A stretch of DNA of 13,783 nucleotides, from positions 1 through 13,783 of the forward strand of contig JBJXFK010000314.1 of assembly GCA_046155505.1 (NCBI GenBank). The letters run 5' to 3'. Made by a program: the position numbers and the translations under genes. This DNA is from JBJXFK01 sp046155505 (GTDB lineage: Bacteria > Planctomycetota > Phycisphaerae > UBA1845 > Fen-1342). Numbering within the stretch: position 1 is the first letter of the stretch; the number at the start of each line of letters is the position of its first letter. The notes beneath the pieces are model-generated. The model was not told the DNA's origin, ran no database searches, and was given only the letters and a program-made list of their open reading frames with translations. Of the stretch, positions 1-7,591 are shown piece by piece.

Positions 1-436
1 TGGCGTCGTAGTCGCTGCCCAGAAACGCGAACGTCGAGAGCAGCGCGCCGGTGCTGATTCCGGTGACGAGCATGAATTTGGGCCGTGTGCCGGCCTCGGT
101 CCAGCCGCAGAGCAACCCGGCTCCGAACGCCCCGTTGGCACCGCCGCCCGAGAGCGAAAGCACATTTACGTAGCCGTCCGGATCGACGAAACCCGCGTTG
201 CCGTTAGCGACTCGTACTTGCCTGATCGACTCGACGGCGCTGCGCTGCAGCACGGCGCTGGGGCGATCGCCGAAATCGCGAACCCCCGGCATGCCGACGA
301 TCGTGGCTTGATCGACCAGTTCCCGCGGGACTGCGTTTCGCGCTGGGGATGCGCAGCCTGAGAGGATGGTGAGCAACACGGTCGTAGCAATCACTCGCGG
401 CATCGGATGAGACGTCGCGGGGCGGCTGTCGGGCAT
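1..436 (-). CDS. Patatin-like phospholipase lipoprotein (5' part, runs off left edge)
   Basis: Only the first 145 codons are in the window. The start at 436 is preceded by GAGGTG four bases upstream (minus strand); a second in-frame ATG at 403 lacks this. The N-terminus has a hydrophobic stretch ending in LTILSGC, which fits a lipoprotein signal peptide cut before Cys, so the protein is probably membrane-anchored outside the cytoplasm. Further on come SLSGGGANGAFGAG, the glycine-rich oxyanion-hole motif of patatins, and GISTGAL, the GxSxG nucleophile elbow with its catalytic Ser. The catalytic Asp (DGA/DGG) would lie beyond the edge. Known of the family: Ser-Asp dyad lipid acyl hydrolases. 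The substrate cannot be read from the sequence. The gene is last in a minus-strand series and is separated from the DUF2752 gene by 214 bases, so it may have its own promoter. Confidence 0.85.
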   Translation of the reverse strand, partial: MPDSRPATSHPMPRVIATTVLLTILSGCASPARNAVPRELVDQATIVGMPGVRDFGDRPSAVLQRSAVESIRQVRVANGNAGFVDPDGYVNVLSLSGGGANGAFGAGLLCGWTEAGTRPKFMLVTGISTGALLSTFAFLGSDYDA

Positions 437-546
437 GAATCACCTCGATTTGTGCGGTGCGGCCATCGCCGGTTTGCAGGTACGACGCAATTGACTTTGA
501 ACTTGCAACAGTATTGACCGCGTGTCGCGGGGTGGCAATCGGCGAC

Positions 547-616
547 GTAGCGATTGGGCCTCGGTTCCCGACGCTGGCGATGTTTCCGCCGTCGGCCACG
601 GAGGGCCGATCGCTAC
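547..616. repeat. Nested inverted repeat in the gap before the patatin gene
   Basis: The gap 437-650 holds no convincing gene. It does hold an outer inverted repeat, GTAGCGAT at 547-554 against ATCGCTAC at 609-616. Inside it is TCGGCC at 592-597 against GGCCGA at 604-609, with a six-base loop. No T-run follows on either strand. It could be a factor-dependent terminator for the DUF2752 gene, a leader structure for the patatin gene, or chance in GC-rich DNA. The function is inferred only. Confidence 0.3.
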
Positions 617-650
617 GGTGTTTGGCGGTCGCGATCGCGTCGGCGATCCG

Positions 651-1163
651 CTACGGCTGAATCGTCACTGAACGCGCCGGCAATGTCCCGGTCGCCAGGC
701 CGCGGATCAGACAGAATGCCCAACCGCCGACGAGGATGAGCAGGAGGATCGCCGATAGTCGAAACGGCGTGAGCCAGAAAAAAAGCCAAATCGGCGGGCG
801 CCCGGTGAAAAGCGTTTGCATGCACAGCAGCGATGCGTAAATCGAGATGAGCGCGAGGGCGAGTCCGCCGGGCTGGGCGAGGAACGCGCGATAGAGATTG
901 CCGCGGACGGTGTACGAAAACGCGGTCGTCATTCCACACGTTGGACAAGGCAGCCCGGTGACAACCAGCATGCCGCAGGGTTTCATGCCGAGCTGCGTGT
1001 GCGTGCCGAGGCCCTTGGGATTCGGCGTGAGCTTGGCGGCGATGCCGAGGACGCTGACGCAGCCGACGAGGATGACAGCGGCGAACAGCCGCGCGTGGGA
1101 GCGTTCGGAATGAACTGCTGGGTCCGGCACGCGCGACTGACTGGGCGCATCGCCTTCGGGCAT
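651..1163 (-). CDS. DUF2752 family membrane protein
   Basis: This 170-residue protein carries CPTCGMTTAF at residues 73-82, the CPxCGxT signature that defines DUF2752. Hydrophobic segments near residues 25-43, 94-117 and 124-155 suggest three membrane spans, with the cysteine motif in the long loop between the first two. A third cysteine (C63) lies ten residues before the motif. The family has no established function; the paired cysteines suggest metal binding or redox chemistry, which is inference. AAAGGA lies nine bases before the ATG and supports the start. The gene begins 60 bases after the DUF3037 stop codon on the same strand, so it could be cotranscribed with the HipA-like kinase pair or be an unrelated neighbour. 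Its GC-rich composition is closer to the housekeeping genes than to that pair. Confidence 0.82.
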   Translation of the reverse strand: MPEGDAPSQSRVPDPAVHSERSHARLFAAVILVGCVSVLGIAAKLTPNPKGLGTHTQLGMKPCGMLVVTGLPCPTCGMTTAFSYTVRGNLYRAFLAQPGGLALALISIYASLLCMQTLFTGRPPIWLFFWLTPFRLSAILLLILVGGWAFCLIRGLATGTLPARSVTIQP

Positions 1164-1223
1164 TATCGAGAGTCCTTTGCAACGAACGTATTGAACTGTC
1201 GCGTGAACTGGGTCGCTGTCTTG

Positions 1224-2051
1224 TTAGTTGGCGTGCGCTTCGACACGTTTCGCGAACTCTGGGATCGACACTGAGGACACCCACTCGGCGTCAGGAAAGT
1301 CAGCGTAAAGTCTCGACAGCATGGATTCGGTATCGCTCGCGTTGGTGCCCGTCGTAAGAGGCGCTGCCACAATAATGAGCCGAGAAGCGCGGTGTTCGAT
1401 GCGCAAGTGCTTCTTTACGAGCACACTTTCGCTGCCAAGTCTCATAGCCTGATCACACGCGCGCGCGGGGCTGTCACCGATGCGCTGGAGCCGAACCAGG
1501 TTTGCGTCGCCATTTCGATACATATAGTCCGCCTGGACGTCGTGCGGATAACCTGTAATGTTGAATCGTTGCGCAAACTGAACCGGTACAAGCCGGTCAC
1601 GCAAGCGACGAAACGCCTCATCGAGCGGCATCACGACGCTTGGAAACGAAGCTTCCTCACTACCACTAGTGTTGGCTTCGACGAATCGCGCATACAAACG
1701 GCTTACGCTTGCGTCGGTGTCGTCTACCTGCGTGAGACGCGCGGGCGTCGCGATGATGTCATTTCCAAGGGTCGCGAAGTAGCGATCCAGATCGTCGACA
1801 GACGCGAAGCGTGCTGCGCGATGCTCGGTAAGCAAGCCGCGCTCGAATGACTCACGCACAGTCCTCAACCACCACGCATCAACGGCTCCCTTCCCAAATA
1901 CCTGCTGCACGCGCTTCGACGTGGTCGCCATGCGCACTTCGAGTCGCTTTTCCGCAGGTACAAATAGCACCAGTCCGACGTTGACCGCTTCGGCGCGACC
2001 ACGATCGGGGCAGTATTGAATCAGGCTGTAGTGTCCGTTGCGAGGCTCCAC
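1224..2051 (-). CDS. DUF3037 domain protein, partner of the HipA-like kinase
   Basis: The predicted product is 275 residues. Its beginning, GHYSLIQYCPDRGRAEAVNV followed by GLVLFVP, is the characteristic start of DUF3037 proteins. No catalytic motif, signal peptide or membrane span is seen, so it is probably cytoplasmic. I chose the GTG at 2051: it lies 17 bases after the kinase stop and has GAAGGAG nine bases upstream. The longer reading from ATG 2102 would overlap the kinase gene and add residues before the conserved start. Known: DUF3037 genes often sit directly after HipA-like kinase genes, which suggests a joint function, perhaps as regulator, substrate or antitoxin. That role is not established. 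Base composition is lower in GC than the surroundings: 1501-1560 is 50% and 1621-1680 is 55% by hand count. Confidence 0.82.
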   Translation of the reverse strand: MEPRNGHYSLIQYCPDRGRAEAVNVGLVLFVPAEKRLEVRMATTSKRVQQVFGKGAVDAWWLRTVRESFERGLLTEHRAARFASVDDLDRYFATLGNDIIATPARLTQVDDTDASVSRLYARFVEANTSGSEEASFPSVVMPLDEAFRRLRDRLVPVQFAQRFNITGYPHDVQADYMYRNGDANLVRLQRIGDSPARACDQAMRLGSESVLVKKHLRIEHRASRLIIVAAPLTTGTNASDTESMLSRLYADFPDAEWVSSVSIPEFAKRVEAHAN

Positions 2052-2060
2052 GCTCGACGA

Positions 2061-2067
2061 CTCCTTC
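2061..2067 (-). promoter_or_regulatory. Ribosome binding site that decides the DUF3037 GTG start
   Basis: GAAGGAG on the minus strand ends nine bases before the GTG at 2051 and lies immediately downstream of the kinase TGA (2069-2071). The spacing favours coupled translation of the two genes and argues against the overlapping ATG at 2102. Confidence 0.65.
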
Positions 2068-2068
2068 G

Positions 2069-2935
2069 TCAGCAACCCGGCAGCGTGCCTTGCGGATAGC
2101 ACAGCGGCTGAAGCCGGGCGCTGATGGTATCGACCAAGTACAGCGCGCGTCTATACAGGTGCTCGCACATCGCGGTTCGCGCGGCCTCGGACACGTTCCA
2201 TTCGGGTGGAAATCGTGCCGCGTCATTGACGATCGCTTCGCTCAACTGCTTGAGGTGCGCGACGGCATCCTCCACAAGATGTGCTGTCACGTAGCGTCGA
2301 AACTCCGGAAACAGGCCATAGAGAAGCTCGCATCTTTCGGCGTCGATGCCGAGTGATCGATTTGGCAGTTCGCGCCCAGCGACAATCGCATGGCCGAAGT
2401 CCATCGCTACGAGTTGCAGTTGTCTCGCGCGTGTCGGATCGCGAACGAGCAACACGTTGCCGAGATTCGGCCTTCGATGTGATTGCGCCCTTCCCGACTG
2501 ATCGATTGCTGGATAGCGATCCTCATTGCGAATCCAAGTGTCAAAGATGACGAGTCGCGCGATGTCGTCTGGATTGGCTATCGTGCTAAGTGTTTGCGCG
2601 CTACCGTTCCAGTGCATGGCGTCGACGGCGCGCGTACAGAACGCCGGCCCGGCGATCGAAAAGACGCCACTCGGACGCTTGAGCGCGACGGATGCGGGCA
2701 ACGCAAGAACGCTGTGATCCAACACCGGTAAGCTAAACCACTTCGCCAATCTTGTGCAGACCCACTCGACTGCCAAATTGTGCGGATTAACGTCGGGGGC
2801 CAGCGGCTTAATGTAGGCGCGACCTGCGTCGGTGAACACGATCGCCGGTGCCATGTTTGTGCCCAACACTGTGCTTTCATGGTCGAGAAAGCGCGTGGGT
2901 GGCCAAGGTCGCACACGATTCGCATCGCCGTCCAT
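2069..2935 (-). CDS. HipA-like kinase (HipA_2 type)
   Basis: The kinase-fold signature is complete. Numbering is from an upstream ATG at 2968: a lysine in AYIKPL (K54); the catalytic-loop-like stretch IFDTWIRNEDR (N148, D150, R151); RRPNLGNVLL, with the second Asn of the HipA type (N171); and VAMDFGHA, the metal-binding DFG (D190). Full HipA proteins are longer and add an N-terminal HipB-contacting domain; this 288-residue form has only the kinase core, as in the HipA_2 group. Known: HipA kinases phosphorylate protein targets such as glutamyl-tRNA synthetase; the target here is unknown. The start is uncertain. ATG 2935 begins just before the conserved core, while ATG 2968 would add a Trp-rich 11-residue extension, and neither has a clear Shine-Dalgarno sequence. 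The DUF3037 partner follows 17 bases downstream. No HipB-like helix-turn-helix gene is adjacent. Confidence 0.82.
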   Translation of the reverse strand: MDGDANRVRPWPPTRFLDHESTVLGTNMAPAIVFTDAGRAYIKPLAPDVNPHNLAVEWVCTRLAKWFSLPVLDHSVLALPASVALKRPSGVFSIAGPAFCTRAVDAMHWNGSAQTLSTIANPDDIARLVIFDTWIRNEDRYPAIDQSGRAQSHRRPNLGNVLLVRDPTRARQLQLVAMDFGHAIVAGRELPNRSLGIDAERCELLYGLFPEFRRYVTAHLVEDAVAHLKQLSEAIVNDAARFPPEWNVSEAARTAMCEHLYRRALYLVDTISARLQPLCYPQGTLPGC

Positions 2936-2999
2936 TGGCGAACAGTGTATCAGCCAGACGAGCCACATGCAGTGCCGCGACCGCCGGGTGGACAGTCCA

Positions 3000-3476
3000 T
3001 TATTTCCGCCGCACGACGCCCCGCTTGATCGGCGAACTATCCAATCGCCGCTGCGGCTTGCGCTCGGTCAGCACCTTCACCGCCTTGGCATGGTCGCTCA
3101 CCTTCAGGATCCCGAGCGTCTTGTTTCCCGCGCCGCCGGTGGTGCAGTAAGCGTAGTGAACATTGATATGCTCGCCCGCGAGCCGCGCCACGACGTCGGA
3201 CATCGCGCCGGGCCGGTTCGGCAATGTCGCTGTCAACACCTGCTGCTCGGTGACATGCATATCCAACTCGCGCACCGCCTTGCGAGCCTTCTCGGCGTCC
3301 TCGACCACGACGCGCAGCACGCCGTGCTCGGTCGATTCCATGATGCTGAGCGCCGTCACGTTGATCTTGCGTTCGGCCAGGTGCTGAAGCACCTGCGCCA
3401 ACACCCCCGGTTTGTTGATCAAAAAGATCGAGAATTGCACGTCGGTCCGCGGCACGTCGTTGTGGTTGGTGGACAT
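3000..3476 (-). CDS. Tandem ACT-domain protein
   Basis: This 158-residue protein consists of two ACT domains. The first (about residues 13-75) opens QFSIFLINKPGVLAQVLQHL; the second (about 78-137) contains LTATLPNRPGAMSDVVARLA. Each has the NxPG turn followed by a helix that typically forms the amino-acid binding site of ACT domains. There is no catalytic domain, so it is probably a small-molecule sensor or an accessory subunit; which ligand and partner cannot be told. The start at 3476 has AGGAAG six bases upstream. An upstream in-frame ATG at 3680 would extend through the intergenic gap and into rnr, and is rejected. The C-terminus is basic (RRLDSSPIKRGVVRRK). It is the first gene of the minus-strand series and is transcribed away from rnr. 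Confidence 0.85.
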   Translation of the reverse strand: MSTNHNDVPRTDVQFSIFLINKPGVLAQVLQHLAERKINVTALSIMESTEHGVLRVVVEDAEKARKAVRELDMHVTEQQVLTATLPNRPGAMSDVVARLAGEHINVHYAYCTTGGAGNKTLGILKVSDHAKAVKVLTERKPQRRLDSSPIKRGVVRRK

Positions 3477-3611
3477 TGTCGGCTTCCTAAGCGTGAGCGT
3501 CGCATAGCGATCGCGCTGCGCGACGCTTATCATCTTTGAAGATATGAATGGTCGCCGGACGCGACCGTAACGAACCGCCCTTGGCGAAGCTGGCGCGAGC
3601 CGACGATTCAC
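3477..3611. promoter_or_regulatory. Divergent intergenic region between the ACT gene and rnr
   Basis: This 135-base gap must hold the start signals for both divergent genes. It contains the perfect palindrome ATCTTTGAAGAT (arms ATCTT and AAGAT) at 3532-3543, in a locally AT-rich patch. It also holds an inverted repeat, GCGTCGC at 3498-3504 against GCGACGC at 3521-3527. No well-spaced -35/-10 pair was found on either strand. The palindrome could be an operator for one or both genes; this is inference. Confidence 0.3.
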
Positions 3612-6008
3612 ATGCCCAAACCGAGTTCGAATCCGCCGTCGCGATTCCGCTCCGCGATTTTGCAGTATATCGTCGCTCACCCCGACCGACCACTAAAGCC
3701 GCGACCGCTGGCACGCGAGCTCGAAATCGCCGACGAAGACTACGCCGACTTTCGCGACAGCGTCCGCGAATTGCTCGAAAGCGGCCAGCTCGTGCTTGGC
3801 CGCGGGCGGGCGCTCACGATGCCGGCGCTCGGCGACTTTGTGGTCGGCGTTTATCGCCCAACGCGCGGCGGCTTTGGCTTCCTGCAAATCCCCAATCGTC
3901 CCGACCTGTTCGTGCCGCCGCGACATGCGCTCGACGCGCTCAGCGGCGACACGGTGAAAGCGCGGCTGATGAAGTCCGCGCGGCGCGGTATGCCCGCCGC
4001 CGCTGAGGTGGTGAAGATCGTCGAACGCGCCCCGCTGCGCTGGATCGGCCGACTGGAAAGCGACGGAAGCAATTGGTTCGTGCAGCCGCGCAGCGAAACG
4101 CCGCTGCCGCGCGTCATGATCGGCGAGGGTGAACTGGGCGATGCGCACGAAGGTGACCTGGTCGTGGTCGAGCCGCTGGTGCGCGAGTTTCATCGCAGCA
4201 GCGTGCGCGGGCGCGTCCGCGAGACGCTCGGCCCGGCCGACACGGCGGCCGCGTGCATCGCGGGTGTGATTCACAAGTTTGATCTTCGCGGGGCATTTTC
4301 GAGCGATGTCGATGAAGCGGCACGGGCCGCCGCCGAGCGGCGAATCGAAGCATCGGTCGGCGATCGGCTCGATTTGCGACAGGTGTTGACGTTTACGATC
4401 GACCCGCCCGATGCGCGCGACTTTGACGATGCGATTTCGATCACGCCGCTCGATGGCGACGGTTTCGAGTTGGGGGTGCACATCGCCGATGTGGCGAATT
4501 TCGTGCCGTCGGGCGAGGCGATCGACGTCGAGGCGCGGGCCCGCGGCACAAGCGTCTATTTCCCCGGCCAGGTGCTGCCGATGCTGCCCGAGGTGCTATC
4601 CAACGGCGTGTGCAGTCTGCAACCCGGCGTCGCGCGACTGACCAAGTCGGTGTTCATTCAATATGACGCGAGCGGCGAGCGGCGGCGCACGCGATTTGCC
4701 AATTCGATCATTCGCTCGACCGCGAGGCTGACGTATGTCGAGGCCAGTGCTGCGATCGAAGCGGTGACGGCGACAATGCCGGGGCCGCTGCTCGGCGCGC
4801 TCCGCGATTGCGAGACGCTGGCGCGGCGGATTCGAGCGCGGCGGCTCGGCGCGGGCATGATCTCGCTCACGCTGCCCGAGGTGCATCTAAAGATCGACGA
4901 TTCGGGCCGCGTCTCGGATTGCGAGCCGGCGGAGAATAGTTTTTCGCACACGATCATTGAGATGTTCATGGTCGAGGCGAACGAGGCGGTGTCGGAGCAT
5001 CTGTTCAACCGCGGCCTTTCGCACGCCCGCCGCATTCACCCGGTGCCCGATCGCGACAGCGTGCGGAAAGTGCTGCCGATTCTGCGCAGCATGAATATCT
5101 CGGTCGAGAGCGAACTGACGCGGGCCGAGATCGGGCGTGTCTTGAAGCAGGTGCAGGGGCAGCCGAGCGAACGCGTGGTTAGCTATCTGCTGCTGCGCTG
5201 CATGCCGCAGGCGTATTACGGACCGGATCATCTTGGGCACTTTGCGCTGGCCAGCGAGCACTATGCGCATTTCACGTCGCCGATTCGGCGATATCCGGAT
5301 TTGCTCGTGCATCGGGCGCTGGACGCCGTGTTGAAAAGCGATTTTGGATTGGAAAAGGGCGACCCGTCCGGCGACTCACGGGGTGACGATCACGCGGAAG
5401 CGCCGGATGCGCGGGGCGAGCGTTCCGCTCGCGGCCGCAAGCAATCCAAAATCCAAAATCTCCAATCCAAAGTCGACTTGTCCCCGTCACCGCGCCCGCC
5501 GCTCGTGGTCGACGGCGTCGACGATCTCGCGTCACTTTGCGCCGCTGCCAGCATGGCTGAACGCACCGCGCAGGATGCCGAGCGCGAAGTGCGGCAACTG
5601 CTGCTCATGGGCTTTTTCCGCAGCCGCATCGGTCGAACGCTGGAGGCGGTCGTCAGCGGTATCAACACGCGCGGCGTGTATGTTCAACTGTCGCAGTACA
5701 TCGCCGACGCGTTCATTCCGGCGAGCGACCTCGGCAACGAGGATTGGCTGTACGACCGCGAGACCGCGCGGCTGTTCGCCGAACGGAGCGGCCGGATCGT
5801 CACGCTCGGCATGCCGGTGAAAGTGAAGATCGTCGCGATTGACGAGCCGCGGATGGAGATCATCGCGGTGCCCGAAAACCTGCGCACCTTCGGTCGCCGC
5901 GCCGCTTCCCGCGAAACGGCGAGCAGCGAATCTCCGCGACGCGATCGGGCGCAAAATCGCCGCCGCGAGAAAAGAGACCGGCCCGGCAAACGCACCCGTC
6001 GGCGATAG
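3612..6008 (+). CDS. rnr: Ribonuclease R (RNase II/R family exoribonuclease)
   Basis: This 798-residue protein is a processive 3'-to-5' RNA exonuclease that degrades structured RNA in the cytoplasm. Domain order: winged helix (about 10-68, AILQYIVAHPDRPLKPRPLA); first cold-shock domain (about 74-135, GVYRPTRGGFGFLQ); second cold-shock domain (about 143-205); RNB catalytic domain (about 250-575); S1 domain (about 673-755, IGRTLEAVVSGINTRGVYVQ); and a very basic tail (760-798). The active-site aspartates are all present in TIDPPDARDFDDA: D264, D270, D272 and D273. The length is close to E. coli RNase R (813). Residues 577-632 are odd: a charged, low-complexity insert between YPDLLVHRALDAVLKSDFGL and the helix ASMAERTAQDAEREV that normally follows closely. 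Its DNA is a heptamer-repeat element. No clear Shine-Dalgarno sequence precedes the ATG. Confidence 0.95.
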   Translation: MPKPSSNPPSRFRSAILQYIVAHPDRPLKPRPLARELEIADEDYADFRDSVRELLESGQLVLGRGRALTMPALGDFVVGVYRPTRGGFGFLQIPNRPDLFVPPRHALDALSGDTVKARLMKSARRGMPAAAEVVKIVERAPLRWIGRLESDGSNWFVQPRSETPLPRVMIGEGELGDAHEGDLVVVEPLVREFHRSSVRGRVRETLGPADTAAACIAGVIHKFDLRGAFSSDVDEAARAAAERRIEASVGDRLDLRQVLTFTIDPPDARDFDDAISITPLDGDGFELGVHIADVANFVPSGEAIDVEARARGTSVYFPGQVLPMLPEVLSNGVCSLQPGVARLTKSVFIQYDASGERRRTRFANSIIRSTARLTYVEASAAIEAVTATMPGPLLGALRDCETLARRIRARRLGAGMISLTLPEVHLKIDDSGRVSDCEPAENSFSHTIIEMFMVEANEAVSEHLFNRGLSHARRIHPVPDRDSVRKVLPILRSMNISVESELTRAEIGRVLKQVQGQPSERVVSYLLLRCMPQAYYGPDHLGHFALASEHYAHFTSPIRRYPDLLVHRALDAVLKSDFGLEKGDPSGDSRGDDHAEAPDARGERSARGRKQSKIQNLQSKVDLSPSPRPPLVVDGVDDLASLCAAASMAERTAQDAEREVRQLLLMGFFRSRIGRTLEAVVSGINTRGVYVQLSQYIADAFIPASDLGNEDWLYDRETARLFAERSGRIVTLGMPVKVKIVAIDEPRMEIIAVPENLRTFGRRAASRETASSESPRRDRAQNRRREKRDRPGKRTRRR
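5340..5475. repeat. Heptamer inverted-repeat element inside rnr
   Basis: The right arm is a run of 7-base units from 5443 to 5470: AATCCAA, AATCCAA, AATCTCC, AATCCAA. The left arm has the reverse complement: GATTTTGGATTG at 5340-5351 is a perfect 12-base inverted match to 5442-5453, and 5339-5353 matches 5461-5475 with one mismatch. The roughly 90-base spacer contains a hairpin, GCGAGCG (5416-5422), TTC, CGCTCGC (5426-5432). The frame stays open throughout, coding for residues 577-622 of RNase R. The AT-rich arms contrast sharply with the GC-rich gene around them. It resembles the intergenic elements at 10153-10271 and 12250-12704 in design, with a different unit. Confidence 0.75.
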
Positions 6009-6012
6009 GTGT

Positions 6013-6026
6013 CGGGTAGGTACCCG
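6013..6026. terminator. Possible bidirectional terminator hairpin between rnr and selA
   Basis: CGGGTA at 6013-6018 and TACCCG at 6021-6026 form an inverted repeat in the 47-base gap between the convergent stop codons of rnr and selA. The loop is only two bases (realistically four, with a five-base stem) and there is no T-run, so terminator activity is a guess from position. Confidence 0.25.
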
Positions 6027-6055
6027 GCGTTGAAACACCCCCAATTTCGACGTCG

Positions 6056-7531
6056 TCAACTCCGCTCGCGGATCGACTCGCTTACCGCGCTGGCCGTCGC
6101 GTCGATCTCTTCGTCGCGGATCGTGCGAGAGTCGAGCACGATCGCATCGTCGTGAATCCGACAGATGATCGGCAAATCGCGATCGCGCAGCGCCGCCGCA
6201 AGGTCTGCCGCCGCGATGTTCGGCGGGCGCACACTGACGACGCATGTGTCGAACTCAATCGCGGGCAGCGACCCGCCGCCGGCGAATGTGCGATCGCGGC
6301 GCACCTCGACTATCGCCCCGCCGCATTGCGAACGCACCTCGTCCGCGATTCGCCGTGCGCGGGCATCGAGCGCCTTGAGCGACTGCGACAGCATCTGATA
6401 AATCGGCAGTGTCCGCCCAAGCGCCGCCGGATCGCGATACAGCCGCAGCGTTGCTTCGAGGCCGGCCAGCGTAAGCTTGTCGGGTCGATACGTTCGCATG
6501 AGCGGGTTCTTGCGAATCGCACGGATCAACTCGGCCCGCCCGAGGATGATTCCCGCCTGCGGCCCCCCGAGCAGTTTGTCGCCGGAAAACAGCGTGACAT
6601 CGCAGCCCGCCTCCACGCTCTCGCGCACGGTCGGCTCGTCCCAGCCGACGGTCAACTCGCGCTCGCCGTCGTCGGTATGCACCATGATCGGCAAGCGGTC
6701 GATCAGCCCGCTGCCGAGATCATCGACGACGACCAGTTGCGGCGCGTCGCCGTCGCGCGCGGACTCGCTTTCGCCGCTGCTCGCCTTTCGCGCGAGCGTG
6801 ACGAGCTCCGCCAAATCCGGCGACGTAACAAAGCCGCTGATGCGATAGTTGCTCGTGTGTACGCGAAGCAGGATTCGAACATCGGGCGTGATCGCCTGCT
6901 CATAGTCGCGCAGGTGCGTACGATTGGTCGTGCCGACTTCGATCATGCGGCACGCCGCGGACGACATGATGTCGGGCATGCGATACGACCCGCCGATCTC
7001 GACCAGTTGCCCGCGCGAGACGATCACGCCGCGATCGCGGGCGAGCGAATTGAGCGCCAGAAACGTCGCGGCGGCGTTGTTGTTCACCACCACGGCGTCT
7101 TCGGCTCCGGTCAACTCGCGCAACAGTTCGACGACATTCGCGTGCCGATCGCCACGCTCGCCGCTTGTCAGGTCCAGTTCGAGATTCGAGTACCCGGCGG
7201 CGACATTGGTAATCGCCTCGATCGCCTCTTCGGCCAGCGGCGCGCGGCCCAGGCCGGTGTGCAGCACGATGCCGGTCGCGTTGATCACTCGTCGCAGGTT
7301 GGGCCGCGATCGCGATTGCAGTTTTTCGCGAATGAGCAGCGGCCACGATTCAGGCGAGTGGATCGCACCCGCACCATCGCGGAGCGCGGCGCGGCGCTCG
7401 TGAATCACGGCGCGGATGCTGGCCAGCACCTCGCCGCGCGGAAATTCCTGCAGCAGGCTGGCCACGGCGGGTTGGCGGAGCAACGAATCGACCGACGGCA
7501 GTTCGCGTAGCGGGCTGGTATGCATGCGCAT
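6056..7531 (-). CDS. selA: L-seryl-tRNA(Sec) selenium transferase (selenocysteine synthase)
   Basis: The 491-residue product matches SelA along its length (E. coli SelA is 463). It converts seryl-tRNA(Sec) to selenocysteinyl-tRNA(Sec) with selenophosphate, using pyridoxal phosphate, in the cytoplasm. Visible landmarks: N-terminal PSVDSLLRQPAV (12-23); RRVINATGIVLHTGLGRAPL (80-99); SNLELDLTSGERGDRH (115-130); EVGTTNRTHLRDY (198-210); VVVDDLGSGL (267-276); and FSGDKLLGGPQAG (315-327), in which K319 should carry the PLP Schiff base. An acidic, Ser-rich insert (SSGESESARDGDA, 251-263) explains part of the extra length. The start is ATG 7531 or ATG 7525; neither has a strong Shine-Dalgarno sequence. 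The gene begins 60 bases after the epimerase stop, same strand, so the two may form an operon. No selB, selD, tRNA-Sec or selenoprotein gene is in the window. Confidence 0.95.
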   Translation of the reverse strand: MRMHTSPLRELPSVDSLLRQPAVASLLQEFPRGEVLASIRAVIHERRAALRDGAGAIHSPESWPLLIREKLQSRSRPNLRRVINATGIVLHTGLGRAPLAEEAIEAITNVAAGYSNLELDLTSGERGDRHANVVELLRELTGAEDAVVVNNNAAATFLALNSLARDRGVIVSRGQLVEIGGSYRMPDIMSSAACRMIEVGTTNRTHLRDYEQAITPDVRILLRVHTSNYRISGFVTSPDLAELVTLARKASSGESESARDGDAPQLVVVDDLGSGLIDRLPIMVHTDDGERELTVGWDEPTVRESVEAGCDVTLFSGDKLLGGPQAGIILGRAELIRAIRKNPLMRTYRPDKLTLAGLEATLRLYRDPAALGRTLPIYQMLSQSLKALDARARRIADEVRSQCGGAIVEVRRDRTFAGGGSLPAIEFDTCVVSVRPPNIAAADLAAALRDRDLPIICRIHDDAIVLDSRTIRDEEIDATASAVSESIRERS

Positions 7532-7591
7532 ATCGCAAGCCGCGGCGGCCCGTGCGTCAAGCGCGCCCGCTCTTGGATACCCGGCGGACGG

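Noticed and set aside
491..517. Promoter-like TTGACT and TATTGA on the plus strand
   Set aside because: Spacing is 15 bases and no plus-strand gene follows; the next plus-strand gene starts at 3612.
2049..2102. ATG at 2102 as start of the DUF3037 gene
   Set aside because: It would overlap the kinase gene by 34 bases and add residues before the conserved start. The GTG at 2051 has a strong, well-spaced ribosome binding site.
3477..3680. ATG at 3680 as start of the ACT-domain gene
   Set aside because: The extension would run through the divergent gap and into rnr. AGGAAG six bases before ATG 3476 fits much better.
6152..7510. 452-codon plus-strand open frame
   Set aside because: It is fully antisense to selA, whose motifs are unambiguous. 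Its translation is rich in Arg, Gln, Asp and Ala, as expected of a GC-rich shadow frame.
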